DNA of 64,000 bases, taken from positions 62,001-126,000 of the forward strand of contig CAKSFR010000003.1 of the NCBI GenBank assembly GCA_934454635.1, read 5' to 3'. The notes beneath the pieces were generated by a model. It had not been told where the DNA came from, did no database searches, and was given only the letters and a program-made list of their open reading frames with translations. Shown here piece by piece: positions 45,208 through 53,048 of the stretch. The translations under genes and the position numbers were made by a program. The DNA comes from an uncultured Ruminiclostridium sp. (GTDB lineage Bacteria > Bacillota > Clostridia > Oscillospirales > Ruminococcaceae). Position 1 is the first letter of the stretch. Each line of letters begins with the position of its first letter.

Positions 45208-45452
45208 TACTTTTCAATTTCCTTTAACGCTTGAGCGAGCTGGTCGGGACATGACGTTCCGCGCATTCCGCAACGGATTCCGTCGAGCCTTTTTATCACC
45301 TCGTCAATGGGCATTCCCTTTACGAGGGCGCTTATACCCTGTAAGTTTCCGTTGCAGCCGCCGATAACCTCAAGGTCGGTGAGGATCCCGTTCTCAACGG
45401 TTAAAATCATTTTTCGCGAACATACGCCGCGGGGAGTGTATTCATAGGTCAT
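45207..45452 (-). CDS. TSCPD-domain protein (TIGR03905-type)
   Basis: The 81-residue protein ends in the TSCPD signature (GMRGTSCPDQLAQAL) and has TPRGVCSRKM and GGCNGNLQGI, the three cysteine positions of this family. Related domains occur at the end of class II ribonucleotide reductases, where they bind metal. The start at 45452 follows AAAGGA by 9 bases. Confidence 0.88.
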   Translation of the reverse strand: MTYEYTPRGVCSRKMILTVENGILTDLEVIGGCNGNLQGISALVKGMPIDEVIKRLDGIRCGMRGTSCPDQLAQALKEIEK

Positions 45453-45508
45453 TTTCTTAGTTCCTTTCTTTTGTGATATATGTATTATGTGCTTTTTGCG
45501 CACTTTTT

Positions 45509-46354
45509 TCAGCTTTCGCTTCTCTCCAAAATTTTCCGAACCGACGCTTCGGGTGTGAATTTATATCCTAGAGAAATTGCGTAGTGGTTATAGAAGCCGT
45601 GAAAATCCGAGCCTCCGGTCGGGAGAATGCCGTATTTTTCGGCGGTTTCTTCAAGCTGCTTTTCAAGCGCTTCGTCGGCGCTTTCGTGATACACTTCTAT
45701 TCCGTCGATCTTTTCCGCCGCCGCAAGCTCCTCGATAAGTTCGAAGCTGTTGTATACTTTCGGATGTGCGATTACAGCGGTTCCGCCCGCCGAGTGAATT
45801 AAATTCAGCGCGAATTTTACGTCGGGAATATTTTCCGTTTCAGAGCGCACTTCTTCGGCGCAAAGTCCGGTGTTTGCATTGAACAGCTCGTCGTATACCT
45901 TTCCGTAAAGCTCGGTCGTATAGCCGTAGTCCATAAGAGCGTGCATTATGTGGCACTTGAAGATAGCTTTTCCGCCTGCGGCATAGCGCATTATGTTTTC
46001 CAGCGCTATCGGATACTGACCGATAACTTTCAGCGCCATCTGCTTTCCGCGCTGCTTTCGCGCCTCGCAGGTGCGCAGGCAAAGTCCCTCGAGTCTATCG
46101 GGCTTTTTGGGCATATAGCAGAGTATATGCACCTTTCTGCCGCGTTCGCTGTCAACGGCGGAGATCTCAACGGCGGGCAGCACGCGGATTCCGTAGCGCT
46201 GTCCTAGGACAACGGCGCGCGAAGCGGACGCAAGGTTGTCGTGGTCGGTTATCGCAAGGCAGTCGATGCTGTTGCGCTTTGCCTGCGCAATAACCTCTTC
46301 GATTCCGAGCGACCCGTCGGACAGTGTGGTGTGGCAGTGTAAATCAGCTCTCAT
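45509..46354 (-). CDS. PHP-domain phosphoesterase
   Basis: The 281-residue protein has PHP motifs DLHCHTTLSDGS (3-14), AITDHDNL (about 37-44), a His in AVIAHPKVY and GSDFHG near the end. This is the layout of RNase AM/YciV-type 3',5'-nucleotide phosphatases that use three metal ions. The start at 46354 has GAGAGG upstream. It follows the membrane protein gene after 36 bases. Confidence 0.9.
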   Translation of the reverse strand: MRADLHCHTTLSDGSLGIEEVIAQAKRNSIDCLAITDHDNLASASRAVVLGQRYGIRVLPAVEISAVDSERGRKVHILCYMPKKPDRLEGLCLRTCEARKQRGKQMALKVIGQYPIALENIMRYAAGGKAIFKCHIMHALMDYGYTTELYGKVYDELFNANTGLCAEEVRSETENIPDVKFALNLIHSAGGTAVIAHPKVYNSFELIEELAAAEKIDGIEVYHESADEALEKQLEETAEKYGILPTGGSDFHGFYNHYAISLGYKFTPEASVRKILERSES

Positions 46355-46390
46355 AATAGACCTCTCTTTCAACCTTGGAATAACTGCGGC

Positions 46391-47245
46391 TCAGCGTATC
46401 ACCTTTCCTTTTATTTTCACCTTATCCGCCTTTGTTCCGGGTGTATTTTTCTTAGGGTTAATTTCTGTCGGTTCTTCAAATCCGCCGCGGTCGGTGAAGA
46501 GCGTTTCGTCCTCGTTCGTTTCATAGCGGGTATATTCCGGGTTCACCTCTCCCTTTGCTTCGTAATATGGGTCGATGATGAATTTTCTTATAACGGGATA
46601 TGCGCAGAAGGTCGCGATAAAGCATACCCACGCCGCGGGAACGAGCGGGATAAGCACTATCGAATACGGCAGACCGATGTACACGAGCAGGAACAGGAAA
46701 GCCGTCGAAAAAAGCGCCGCAAGGCTGTTTTTAAGACCCGCGATCATCAGAATAAACGAATTTTTGATTATCTGAGGGAGGCGCAGATTAAGCGCGACGA
46801 TCTGCGGGTATATATAAAAGTGCATCATGTATATCATAATGCCTATCGCGAGCGAAATTGCGAGGAGGATCTGGTTCTGCGAGCCGAAGCCCTCGTTTAC
46901 CGCCGCCGAATAGAACATAAGGTTGTACACGAATATACCGATAAGTCCGATGTCTATTACGCCGATAATGAACGACTGTTTGAAATTTTTCTTGAATGCG
47001 GACTTAAATTCGTCGAAAATGAAAATCGGTTCTCCGATTGAGAATTTGCGCATGACCTGCGTCATTGCCGCGAGCGCGGGACCGAATGTGACAAGCGGTA
47101 GACTGAACAGGGTGAATATCAGGTTTATCTGGAAAAATTTCCAGAACTTATCACCGAAAACCTCCCAAAAGCGGAAAAACAGCTTCTTTTTCGGAGCGCC
47201 CTTCTGAACGCCGCTGCTTGTCATTTTATTTTTGAATAATGCCAT
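46391..47245 (-). CDS. YesL/DUF624-family membrane protein
   Basis: The 284-residue protein has about six membrane helices and the DUF624 front FFRFWEVFGDKFWKFFQINL and SLPLVTFGPALAAM. The charged C-terminus is cytoplasmic. YesL genes often accompany sugar transporters in Firmicutes; none is adjacent here. I chose the ATG at 47245 with AAAGG 9 bases upstream over an in-frame start 78 bases earlier. Confidence 0.85.
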   Translation of the reverse strand: MALFKNKMTSSGVQKGAPKKKLFFRFWEVFGDKFWKFFQINLIFTLFSLPLVTFGPALAAMTQVMRKFSIGEPIFIFDEFKSAFKKNFKQSFIIGVIDIGLIGIFVYNLMFYSAAVNEGFGSQNQILLAISLAIGIMIYMMHFYIYPQIVALNLRLPQIIKNSFILMIAGLKNSLAALFSTAFLFLLVYIGLPYSIVLIPLVPAAWVCFIATFCAYPVIRKFIIDPYYEAKGEVNPEYTRYETNEDETLFTDRGGFEEPTEINPKKNTPGTKADKVKIKGKVIR

Positions 47246-47355
47246 AGTGTGTAACCTTTCTTTGCCGCAGCGCGCCTTGTACAATATCAACAAAAGCCGC
47301 CTGTGCCGTGTATCTGCGGGCATTTCTCTGCCCGCTGCACGATAATACCCTATTT

Positions 47356-47384
47356 ATTATACAACATTTTTTTCGGTTTTGCAA
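47356..47384 (-). promoter_or_regulatory. Promoter of the YesL-PHP operon
   Basis: On the minus strand TTGCAA (47384-47379), 17 bases, TATAAT (47361-47356). The leader contains a GCGGGCA/TGCCCGC hairpin near 47317-47336. Confidence 0.75.
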
Positions 47385-47444
47385 GTACTTTTTGTAAAAA
47401 ATGACAAGAAGATTTGCTTGCCGTACAATTAAAAGGCTGCCGCC

Positions 47445-47473
47445 TTGACAATATCGCTCTTTTGTGTTATATT
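47445..47473 (+). promoter_or_regulatory. Sigma-A promoter of the uvrC operon
   Basis: TTGACA (47445-47450), 17 bases, TATATT (47468-47473). Confidence 0.85.
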
Positions 47474-47513
47474 TTAATATGTATCTTTGTGCAGTTCGGA
47501 AGGAAGTGTCGGA

Positions 47514-49337
47514 ATGTTTGAAAGACTGGACTATCTCCGTGAAAAATCAAACAAGCTGCCGCTCCACCCGGGCGTGTACCAGATGAAAGACAAAAACGGC
47601 AATATTATTTATATAGGTAAGGCAAAGCTGCTGAAAAACCGCGTTACGTCGTATTTTCATGCGGTCGAGGCGCATAATGCAAAGACCTATAAGCTCGTTT
47701 CAAATATATACGATTTCGATTTTATCGTGACAGAAACCGAGCTTGACGCACTGGTTCTCGAAGCAAGTCTTATAAAGCTCCATTCGCCGAAATACAACAT
47801 ACTTTTAAAGGACGACAAGGGGTTCAACTATATCCGAATTTCGGGAGGGGATTATCCGAGAATTTCACACTCTTTCCGAAAAGACGACCCCGATTCTTCG
47901 TATATCGGTCCATTCACGAGCGGCTATACGGTCAAGCAGACTATAGAGGAGTGCAATCGTATTTTTAAGCTGCCGACCTGCAAAAAGGTGTTCCCGAGGG
48001 ATTTTTTCAAGGAAAGACCGTGTTTGAACTGTCATATCGGCAGGTGCATGGGCGTCTGTCAGGGAAAAGTGTCGAAAGAGGAATACGCGGCGATAATTTC
48101 GCAGGCGTTGAATTATCTAAAAAACGGCAGCAAGGAAAGCGTCGAAATGCTTACAAAGGAAATGGAAGCGGCGGCGGAAAGCCTTGAATTTGAACGTGCC
48201 GCTCAGCTTCGCGACAGAATAGCGGCAATAAAGCGCGCGGCAAAGGCGCAGTCTATAGAATCGGGACGGAGCATAAGCTGCGACGTGTTTGCGGTTTCGC
48301 AGAATATGAAGCTGACGAGCGTTGCCGTGGTTAAGTATCGCAGCGGAAAGCTTATCGACAAGGAAAATTATTTTATAGGCGACGAATACAACGAACAGCT
48401 CATGCGCGGAGAATTTCTGCTCCAGTACTACAGCAACGGACGTGAAATACCGGGTGAGATATATCTCGACGGCGACACCGAGGATAACGCGCTTCTTGAA
48501 GAATATTTCCGAAAGACAGCGGGGCATAAGGTGTCGATCAGCGTTCCGAAGCGCGGAGAGGGATTGGTTCTGACGACGCTGGCGAAAAGCAACGCAGACG
48601 AATATCTTTCACTGAAGGTTGGGCGAACGAGCCGCGAGATAACGGCTTTGCAGGATCTCGCAAAGCTGCTCGGACTCTCTAAAACCCCGACCCTCATAGA
48701 AAGCTATGATATTTCAAACCTTGGCGAGCAGACGCGCGTTGCGGGCATGATAACCTATAAAAACGGCAGACCGTATAAGGCGGGCTATCGCAGATTCAAC
48801 ATAAAGGACGTTGTCGGCATAGACGACTACGGCTGTATGCAGGAAGTGATACGGCGGCGCTTCGGGCGCTACCTTGACGGGGACGAAAGCTTTTCGGAGC
48901 TGCCCGACCTGATACTGCTCGACGGCGGAGCGGGTCACGTCAACGCCGTGCGCGAGGTTCTCGACGAAATGGGCATAAACGTAAGCCTTTTCGGACTTGT
49001 CAAGGACGATAAACACCGCACGCGCGCGATCTCGGACGGCGGCGGGGAAATACAGATAAACGCGAACAAGAGCCTGTTCAAGCTGCTTACGGAGATACAG
49101 GACGAGGTTCACCGCTATTCGATAGATTATCAGCGAAAAAAGCATAAACAGACGCAGTACGAGCTTGAACTGACCAAAATCAAGGGCATAGGCGAAAAGA
49201 AAGCGCTCGCGCTGCTCAAAAAATATAAAACCAAGCAGGGTATCCGCGAAGCGACGGTCGAGGAGCTTATGGAAACGGCGAAAATCAATCGTGAAACTGC
49301 GGAAAATCTGCACCTTTACATTCAGGAGATTTTTTAA
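47514..49337 (+). CDS. uvrC: Excinuclease ABC subunit C
   Basis: The 607-residue nuclease has a GIY-YIG domain (PGVYQMKDKNGNIIYIGKAK, about 16-35), a cysteine cluster CLNCHIGRCMGVC, a UVR motif (about 200-235), the RNase H-like C-terminal nuclease (LILLDGGAGHVNA) and helix-hairpin-helix motifs (IKGIGEKKALALL). It makes both cuts in nucleotide excision repair. The ATG at 47514 has AAGGAAG upstream; the in-frame TTG at 47487 is less likely. Confidence 0.96.
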   Translation: MFERLDYLREKSNKLPLHPGVYQMKDKNGNIIYIGKAKLLKNRVTSYFHAVEAHNAKTYKLVSNIYDFDFIVTETELDALVLEASLIKLHSPKYNILLKDDKGFNYIRISGGDYPRISHSFRKDDPDSSYIGPFTSGYTVKQTIEECNRIFKLPTCKKVFPRDFFKERPCLNCHIGRCMGVCQGKVSKEEYAAIISQALNYLKNGSKESVEMLTKEMEAAAESLEFERAAQLRDRIAAIKRAAKAQSIESGRSISCDVFAVSQNMKLTSVAVVKYRSGKLIDKENYFIGDEYNEQLMRGEFLLQYYSNGREIPGEIYLDGDTEDNALLEEYFRKTAGHKVSISVPKRGEGLVLTTLAKSNADEYLSLKVGRTSREITALQDLAKLLGLSKTPTLIESYDISNLGEQTRVAGMITYKNGRPYKAGYRRFNIKDVVGIDDYGCMQEVIRRRFGRYLDGDESFSELPDLILLDGGAGHVNAVREVLDEMGINVSLFGLVKDDKHRTRAISDGGGEIQINANKSLFKLLTEIQDEVHRYSIDYQRKKHKQTQYELELTKIKGIGEKKALALLKKYKTKQGIREATVEELMETAKINRETAENLHLYIQEIF

Positions 49338-49900
49338 TGAGAGTTATTACGGGTACCGCCAGAGGGCGGCGGCTTAAAACGCTCGAGGGCGGGGATATTG
49401 TCCGTCCTACGGCGGATAAGGTCAAGGAAGCAATGTTCAGCATTGTGCAGTTCGACATAGAGGGAGCGGTAGTGCTCGACCTTTTTGCGGGTTCGGGACA
49501 GCTCGGAATCGAGGCGCTCAGCCGCGGGGCGGCGAAAGCCTATTTTGTGGACAGCAGCCCCGCTTCGATAGGAGTTGTCCGCGAAAATTTACAGCACACG
49601 GGGCTTGAAGAAAACGCCGTGGTCAGCAATATGCCCAATTCAGCATTTTTAAGGACAACTCCCGCAAGATTCGATGTGGCGTTTCTCGACCCGCCTTACG
49701 GGAAGAAGCTGATCCAGAGGTCGCTTCCCGCGCTGACCGAGCGAATGAACGACGGGGGGATAATCGTCTGCGAGCATGAGCGCGAATGCAGACTTCCCGA
49801 AAGCGAGGGAGGATTTTCCGTAAGCAAGGTGTACAACTACGGGAAAATTTCGCTTACCGTATACAGAAAAGACGGGGAGGCGGACGAAAATGGGGAATAA
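49337..49900 (+). CDS. rsmD: 16S rRNA m2G966 methyltransferase RsmD
   Basis: The 187-residue enzyme has MRVITGTARGRRLKT, RPTADKVKEAMFSI, the SAM site DLFAGSGQLGIEALSRG and catalytic FLDPPYGK. It methylates G966 in the 30S subunit. Its ATG overlaps the uvrC stop (TAATG) and its end overlaps coaD by 11 bases. Confidence 0.95.
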   Translation: MRVITGTARGRRLKTLEGGDIVRPTADKVKEAMFSIVQFDIEGAVVLDLFAGSGQLGIEALSRGAAKAYFVDSSPASIGVVRENLQHTGLEENAVVSNMPNSAFLRTTPARFDVAFLDPPYGKKLIQRSLPALTERMNDGGIIVCEHERECRLPESEGGFSVSKVYNYGKISLTVYRKDGEADENGE

Positions 49901-50399
49901 CGCCGAGAGAATGCGCAAAGCGGTTTATCCCGGAAGCTTTGACCCTGTTACAAACGGTCACCTCGAGATAATCCGACGAGCTGCGAACCTTTTTGATAAG
50001 CTGGTGGTGCTCGTGTCGTTCAACGGGGCGAAAAACGCCTGCTTTACGCCCGAGGAACGCGTGAAAATGCTGCACAAGGTCTGTTATGACATTCCGAATG
50101 TCGAAATAGACAGCTTCGACGGGCTTCTGGTCGATTATTTCAGCGAACACAGCTGTGATATTATCGTAAAGGGACTGCGCGCGATGTCTGACTTTGAGTA
50201 TGAATTTCAGATGGCGCACATCAACAAGCACCTATGCGAACGTGCCGAAACGGTATTTCTTTGCGCGGACAGCCAGAGCACATACCTTTCGTCGAGCATG
50301 GTGAAGCAGATCGCGTCGCTCGGCGGCGATATAAGCGCATTTGTTCCGGCGGCAATCGTCGGCGACATAAACCAAAGATTTGATGAAGAAAGGAAGTAA
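49890..50399 (+). CDS. coaD: Phosphopantetheine adenylyltransferase
   Basis: The 169-residue enzyme makes dephospho-CoA from 4'-phosphopantetheine and ATP. It shows YPGSFDPVTNGHLEII with the TxGH motif, and YLSSSMVKQIASLGGD with the SSS-type motif. The start at 49890 has GGGGAGG 9 bases upstream; the shorter start at 49911 lacks one. rsmD-coaD pairing is widespread. Confidence 0.95.
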   Translation: MGNNAERMRKAVYPGSFDPVTNGHLEIIRRAANLFDKLVVLVSFNGAKNACFTPEERVKMLHKVCYDIPNVEIDSFDGLLVDYFSEHSCDIIVKGLRAMSDFEYEFQMAHINKHLCERAETVFLCADSQSTYLSSSMVKQIASLGGDISAFVPAAIVGDINQRFDEERK

Positions 50400-50403
50400 G
50401 TAT

Positions 50404-50856
50404 ATGAGCATTGATGAAATTCTTGAAATGATGGACGATATGCTGGACAAGGCGGTGAACGTGCCCTTTTCCAACAAGAAATCGCTGATTGAAGTTGACA
50501 AGATGCGTGAGCTTATCGACGAGGTGCGGCTGAATATGCCCAAGGAGATAAAGCAGGCGCGCGACCTTGTAAACGACAGAAAGGCGATACTCAACGACGC
50601 GCGCAACGAGGCGGCAAGCATTGTTTCTAAGGCGGAACAGCGCGCTGCGGCGCTTATTTCCCAGCAGGAGATCGTTCGTCAGTCAACCGCTAAGGCGAGT
50701 GAGATAAACGCGGCGGCTCAGGCGCAGACCAAGGAGCTTCGCGACATGACGAACAAGTATGTGGATAATATGCTGAATAAGGTCGAGGAGCTTCTCTCGA
50801 ACGACCTCAACGACGTCAAGAAGGCGCGCAGCGCTCTCAAAAACACGATAAGATAA
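50404..50856 (+). CDS. Coiled-coil protein, ATP synthase b-like, unknown
   Basis: The 150-residue protein has no membrane helix and a long heptad-rich coiled coil (about 45-130, e.g. ARNEAASIVSKAEQRAAALI). Proteins of this kind follow coaD in many Clostridia and are annotated as ATPase-like; the function is unknown. Some resemble DivIVA or stator subunits by composition only. AAAGGA lies 9 bases before the ATG. It ends the uvrC operon. Confidence 0.75.
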   Translation: MSIDEILEMMDDMLDKAVNVPFSNKKSLIEVDKMRELIDEVRLNMPKEIKQARDLVNDRKAILNDARNEAASIVSKAEQRAAALISQQEIVRQSTAKASEINAAAQAQTKELRDMTNKYVDNMLNKVEELLSNDLNDVKKARSALKNTIR

Positions 50857-50868
50857 CAGGACAGCGCA

Positions 50869-50909
50869 AAAGCCGCCGATTCACTCAGTGAAAGGCGGTT
50901 TTTTTATTT
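50869..50909 (+). terminator. Terminator of the uvrC operon
   Basis: AAGCCGCC pairs with GGCGGTT around an inner CACT/GTG stem, followed by a T-run. Confidence 0.8.
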
Positions 50910-50940
50910 TTGTTCAGCCTGCGGCGCGGTTGCGGGGGCG

Positions 50941-51390
50941 TTACGTCAGCCTTTCCAGCAGCGCTGTGCAGCCACGCAGAACGTCGTCGTAGGTTTCGTC
51001 GAAGTTTCCCGTATACCACGGGTCGGCAATATCGCCCGCCTCACCGGCGAACGACAGCAGCTTCCTGACTTTATTCTGCGGGTCGCCGCCGACAATGCGG
51101 AGCGTGTTGCGCACGTTCCAATCGTCCATGCATATCAGCAGGTCATATTTGCCGTAGTCACCTTTGCAAAGCTGTACGGCGCGCTTTCCCGAGCAGGAAA
51201 CGCCGTGCTCCGAGAGCTTTCGGCGCGTCCCCGGGTGGACGGGATTGCCGATTTCTTCGGTCGAGGTCGCGCGCGATTCGATAAGAAAATCGTCGGTCTT
51301 TCCGTGCTTTTCGGCGAGATCTTTCATGACAAATTCAGCCATAGGCGAACGGCAGATGTTGCCGTGGCAGATAAACAGGATTCTGTGCAT
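50941..51390 (-). CDS. Low-molecular-weight protein-tyrosine phosphatase
   Basis: The 149-residue enzyme has the catalytic loop CHGNICRSPMAE (CX5R, about 7-18) and the general-acid motif ADPWYTGNF. It dephosphorylates tyrosine or arginine residues; in Gram-positives such enzymes act on kinases of exopolysaccharide or stress pathways. AAAGGA precedes the ATG at 51390. It forms a unit with the small membrane protein upstream. Confidence 0.92.
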   Translation of the reverse strand: MHRILFICHGNICRSPMAEFVMKDLAEKHGKTDDFLIESRATSTEEIGNPVHPGTRRKLSEHGVSCSGKRAVQLCKGDYGKYDLLICMDDWNVRNTLRIVGGDPQNKVRKLLSFAGEAGDIADPWYTGNFDETYDDVLRGCTALLERLT

Positions 51391-51415
51391 TTCAATTCCT
51401 TTCAATCGTTTGGTA

Positions 51416-51628
51416 TCACTTTTTCTTTTTCCATAGTATAAGCAGCACAATACCCGCTGCGACAAACGCTGCGAAAATTCCGAGCATTGATATGCCCATT
51501 GTCATGCCGAGCTTGAACTTTTCGGTGTCGTCGGGATTTATGCGGTATCCGTGAAACGAAGCGCCGATTGCGAGCGCTGCGGCGGCTATAATAAAGCAGC
51601 CTATCCACGCTGTTTTAAGTTTTTTCAT
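51416..51628 (-). CDS. Two-helix membrane protein, unknown
   Basis: The 70-residue protein has two membrane helices (about 8-25 and 43-65), a polar loop HGYRINPDDTEKFK and a Lys-rich C-terminus. GAGGAG precedes the ATG. It lies 25 bases upstream of the phosphatase gene. No family recognised. Confidence 0.7.
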   Translation of the reverse strand: MKKLKTAWIGCFIIAAAALAIGASFHGYRINPDDTEKFKLGMTMGISMLGIFAAFVAAGIVLLILWKKKK

Positions 51629-51716
51629 TTTCTTTGCTCCTCGTGTAATTTATATAAGATAATACCATATAATTCAGCGAAAATCAATCTTAAAAGAAAA
51701 ATTTTCATAAAACCTA

Positions 51717-51775
51717 TTGACAAAACAGGTTTGCGGTGCTATACTGTAAACATAAACAGTTGAACAATCATTCAA
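51717..51775 (+). promoter_or_regulatory. Promoter and ArsR/SmtB operator of the metal-efflux operon
   Basis: TTGACA (51717-51722), 17 bases, TATACT (51740-51745). Downstream, TTGAACAATCATTCAA (51760-51775) is a dyad of the TGAA-N-TTCA kind bound by SmtB/CadC-type repressors, placed to block the start of transcription. Confidence 0.85.
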
Positions 51776-51807
51776 GTGTTCAAATTCTAAAATGAGGAGA
51801 GGGTAAA

Positions 51808-52170
51808 ATGACAGACAGAGAAGCGGTTCCGTCCTGTGAATTTCACCATGCGCACGACGCGCTCATCGAAAAAATACAGGAAACAATGCCGCAGGAGGAA
51901 ATTCTGTACGACCTTGCGGAGCTGTACAAGGTTTTCGGCGACAGCACCAGAATAAAGATACTTTACGCGCTTTTTGAAGCGGAGCTTTGCGTCTGCGATA
52001 TAGCTTCGCTGCTCGGAATGAGCGTTTCGGCGATTTCGCACCAGCTGCGCGTGCTTAAGCAGGCTTGCCTTGTGAAGTACCGCAGAGAGGGAAAAACTAT
52101 TTTCTATTCGCTTGCCGACGACCACGTCCGTTCGATAATCGGACAGGGAATCGAGCATATTGAAGAATAA
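51808..52170 (+). CDS. ArsR/SmtB-family metal-sensing repressor
   Basis: The 120-residue winged-helix repressor has both metal sites of the family: Cys61-Val-Cys63 in the recognition helix region, plus Cys10 and a His cluster near the N-terminus (CEFHHAHD), and the alpha-5 zinc site Asp104, His106, His117, Glu120, the same numbering as SmtB. It should release its operator on binding Zn, Cd or Pb. It is first in the efflux operon. Confidence 0.93.
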   Translation: MTDREAVPSCEFHHAHDALIEKIQETMPQEEILYDLAELYKVFGDSTRIKILYALFEAELCVCDIASLLGMSVSAISHQLRVLKQACLVKYRREGKTIFYSLADDHVRSIIGQGIEHIEE

Positions 52171-52185
52171 AGAGGGGGCGTTTTT

Positions 52186-52785
52186 ATGAGCTTCTGGGAT
52201 AGTATCGCTTGCTTTTATGACGCTGCGCAATGGTTTAACAGAAAGGTTTACCGCACAATGCTCACGGGAGTGCGGACGCTTGTGCCGTTCGGCGCCGAGG
52301 TTTTAGACTGTGCGGCGGGAACGGGTAAGCTTACGCTTGCGGCGGCGGAAAAAGCCAACCATGTTGTGTGTACGGACATTTCACTGCCGATGCTTGAGCA
52401 GGCGCGGAAAAAGTGCAGAAAAAACAATATCAACAACGTTTCGTTCGGCGAACGCGACATAACGGCGCTTTCCGACGCAGACGAAAGCTACGACGTAGTT
52501 ATGGCGGGAAACGTGCTTCATCTTGTTGACGATCCCCAAAAGGCGATTTCTGAGCTGTACAGAGTTACACGAAAGGGCGGACGGCTTATTCTTCCGACAT
52601 TTTTAACGATCGGAAAAGCGCCCGTGCTTATCGGCTTGTACAAGCTGGTTGGCTTCAGAGTAAGCACTTCGTACACGCCCGAGAGTTATTTTGAAATGCT
52701 GAAAAGCTGTGGACTCGGGCGGGTCAAGGTAAAAATTATCCGCGGAAAACTCCCTTGTGGATTCGCGGTTATTGAAAAAAGATAA
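52186..52785 (+). CDS. Class I SAM-dependent methyltransferase
   Basis: The 199-residue UbiE/Methyltransf_11-like enzyme has the SAM site VLDCAAGTGKL (about 39-49) and VMAGNVLHLVDDP. It sits between the metal repressor and the metal-transport genes, 15 bases after arsR, so it might act on a metal or metalloid, but it lacks the paired-cysteine pattern of ArsM and the substrate is not evident. Confidence 0.85.
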   Translation: MSFWDSIACFYDAAQWFNRKVYRTMLTGVRTLVPFGAEVLDCAAGTGKLTLAAAEKANHVVCTDISLPMLEQARKKCRKNNINNVSFGERDITALSDADESYDVVMAGNVLHLVDDPQKAISELYRVTRKGGRLILPTFLTIGKAPVLIGLYKLVGFRVSTSYTPESYFEMLKSCGLGRVKVKIIRGKLPCGFAVIEKR

Positions 52786-52813
52786 CATTACAAAACGAAA
52801 GGACAAAAAGACT

Positions 52814-53032
52814 ATGAAAAAGGTGTATGAACTTACGGATCTCGACTGCGCAAACTGCGCGGCAAAAATGGAACAGGCTGTTTCCGAAATTGAAGGCGTC
52901 GAAAATGTTTCGATCAGCTTCATGACGCAGAAAATGACGATAACGACCGACGAGGCGAGCCACAAGGACATTATGAAAAAGGTCGTTAAGGCCTGCAAGA
53001 AAATTGAACCGGATTGCGTAATAAATCTGTAA
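52814..53032 (+). CDS. Stand-alone HMA heavy-metal-binding domain
   Basis: The 72-residue ferredoxin-like protein carries DLDCANCAAKM with Cys12 and Cys15. The domain normally forms the N-terminus of the P-type ATPase; here the next gene lacks it, so the pump is split and this protein probably delivers metal to it. AAAGGA lies 10 bases before the ATG. Confidence 0.92.
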   Translation: MKKVYELTDLDCANCAAKMEQAVSEIEGVENVSISFMTQKMTITTDEASHKDIMKKVVKACKKIEPDCVINL

Positions 53033-53048
53033 TTTCAGAGGTGCGGTT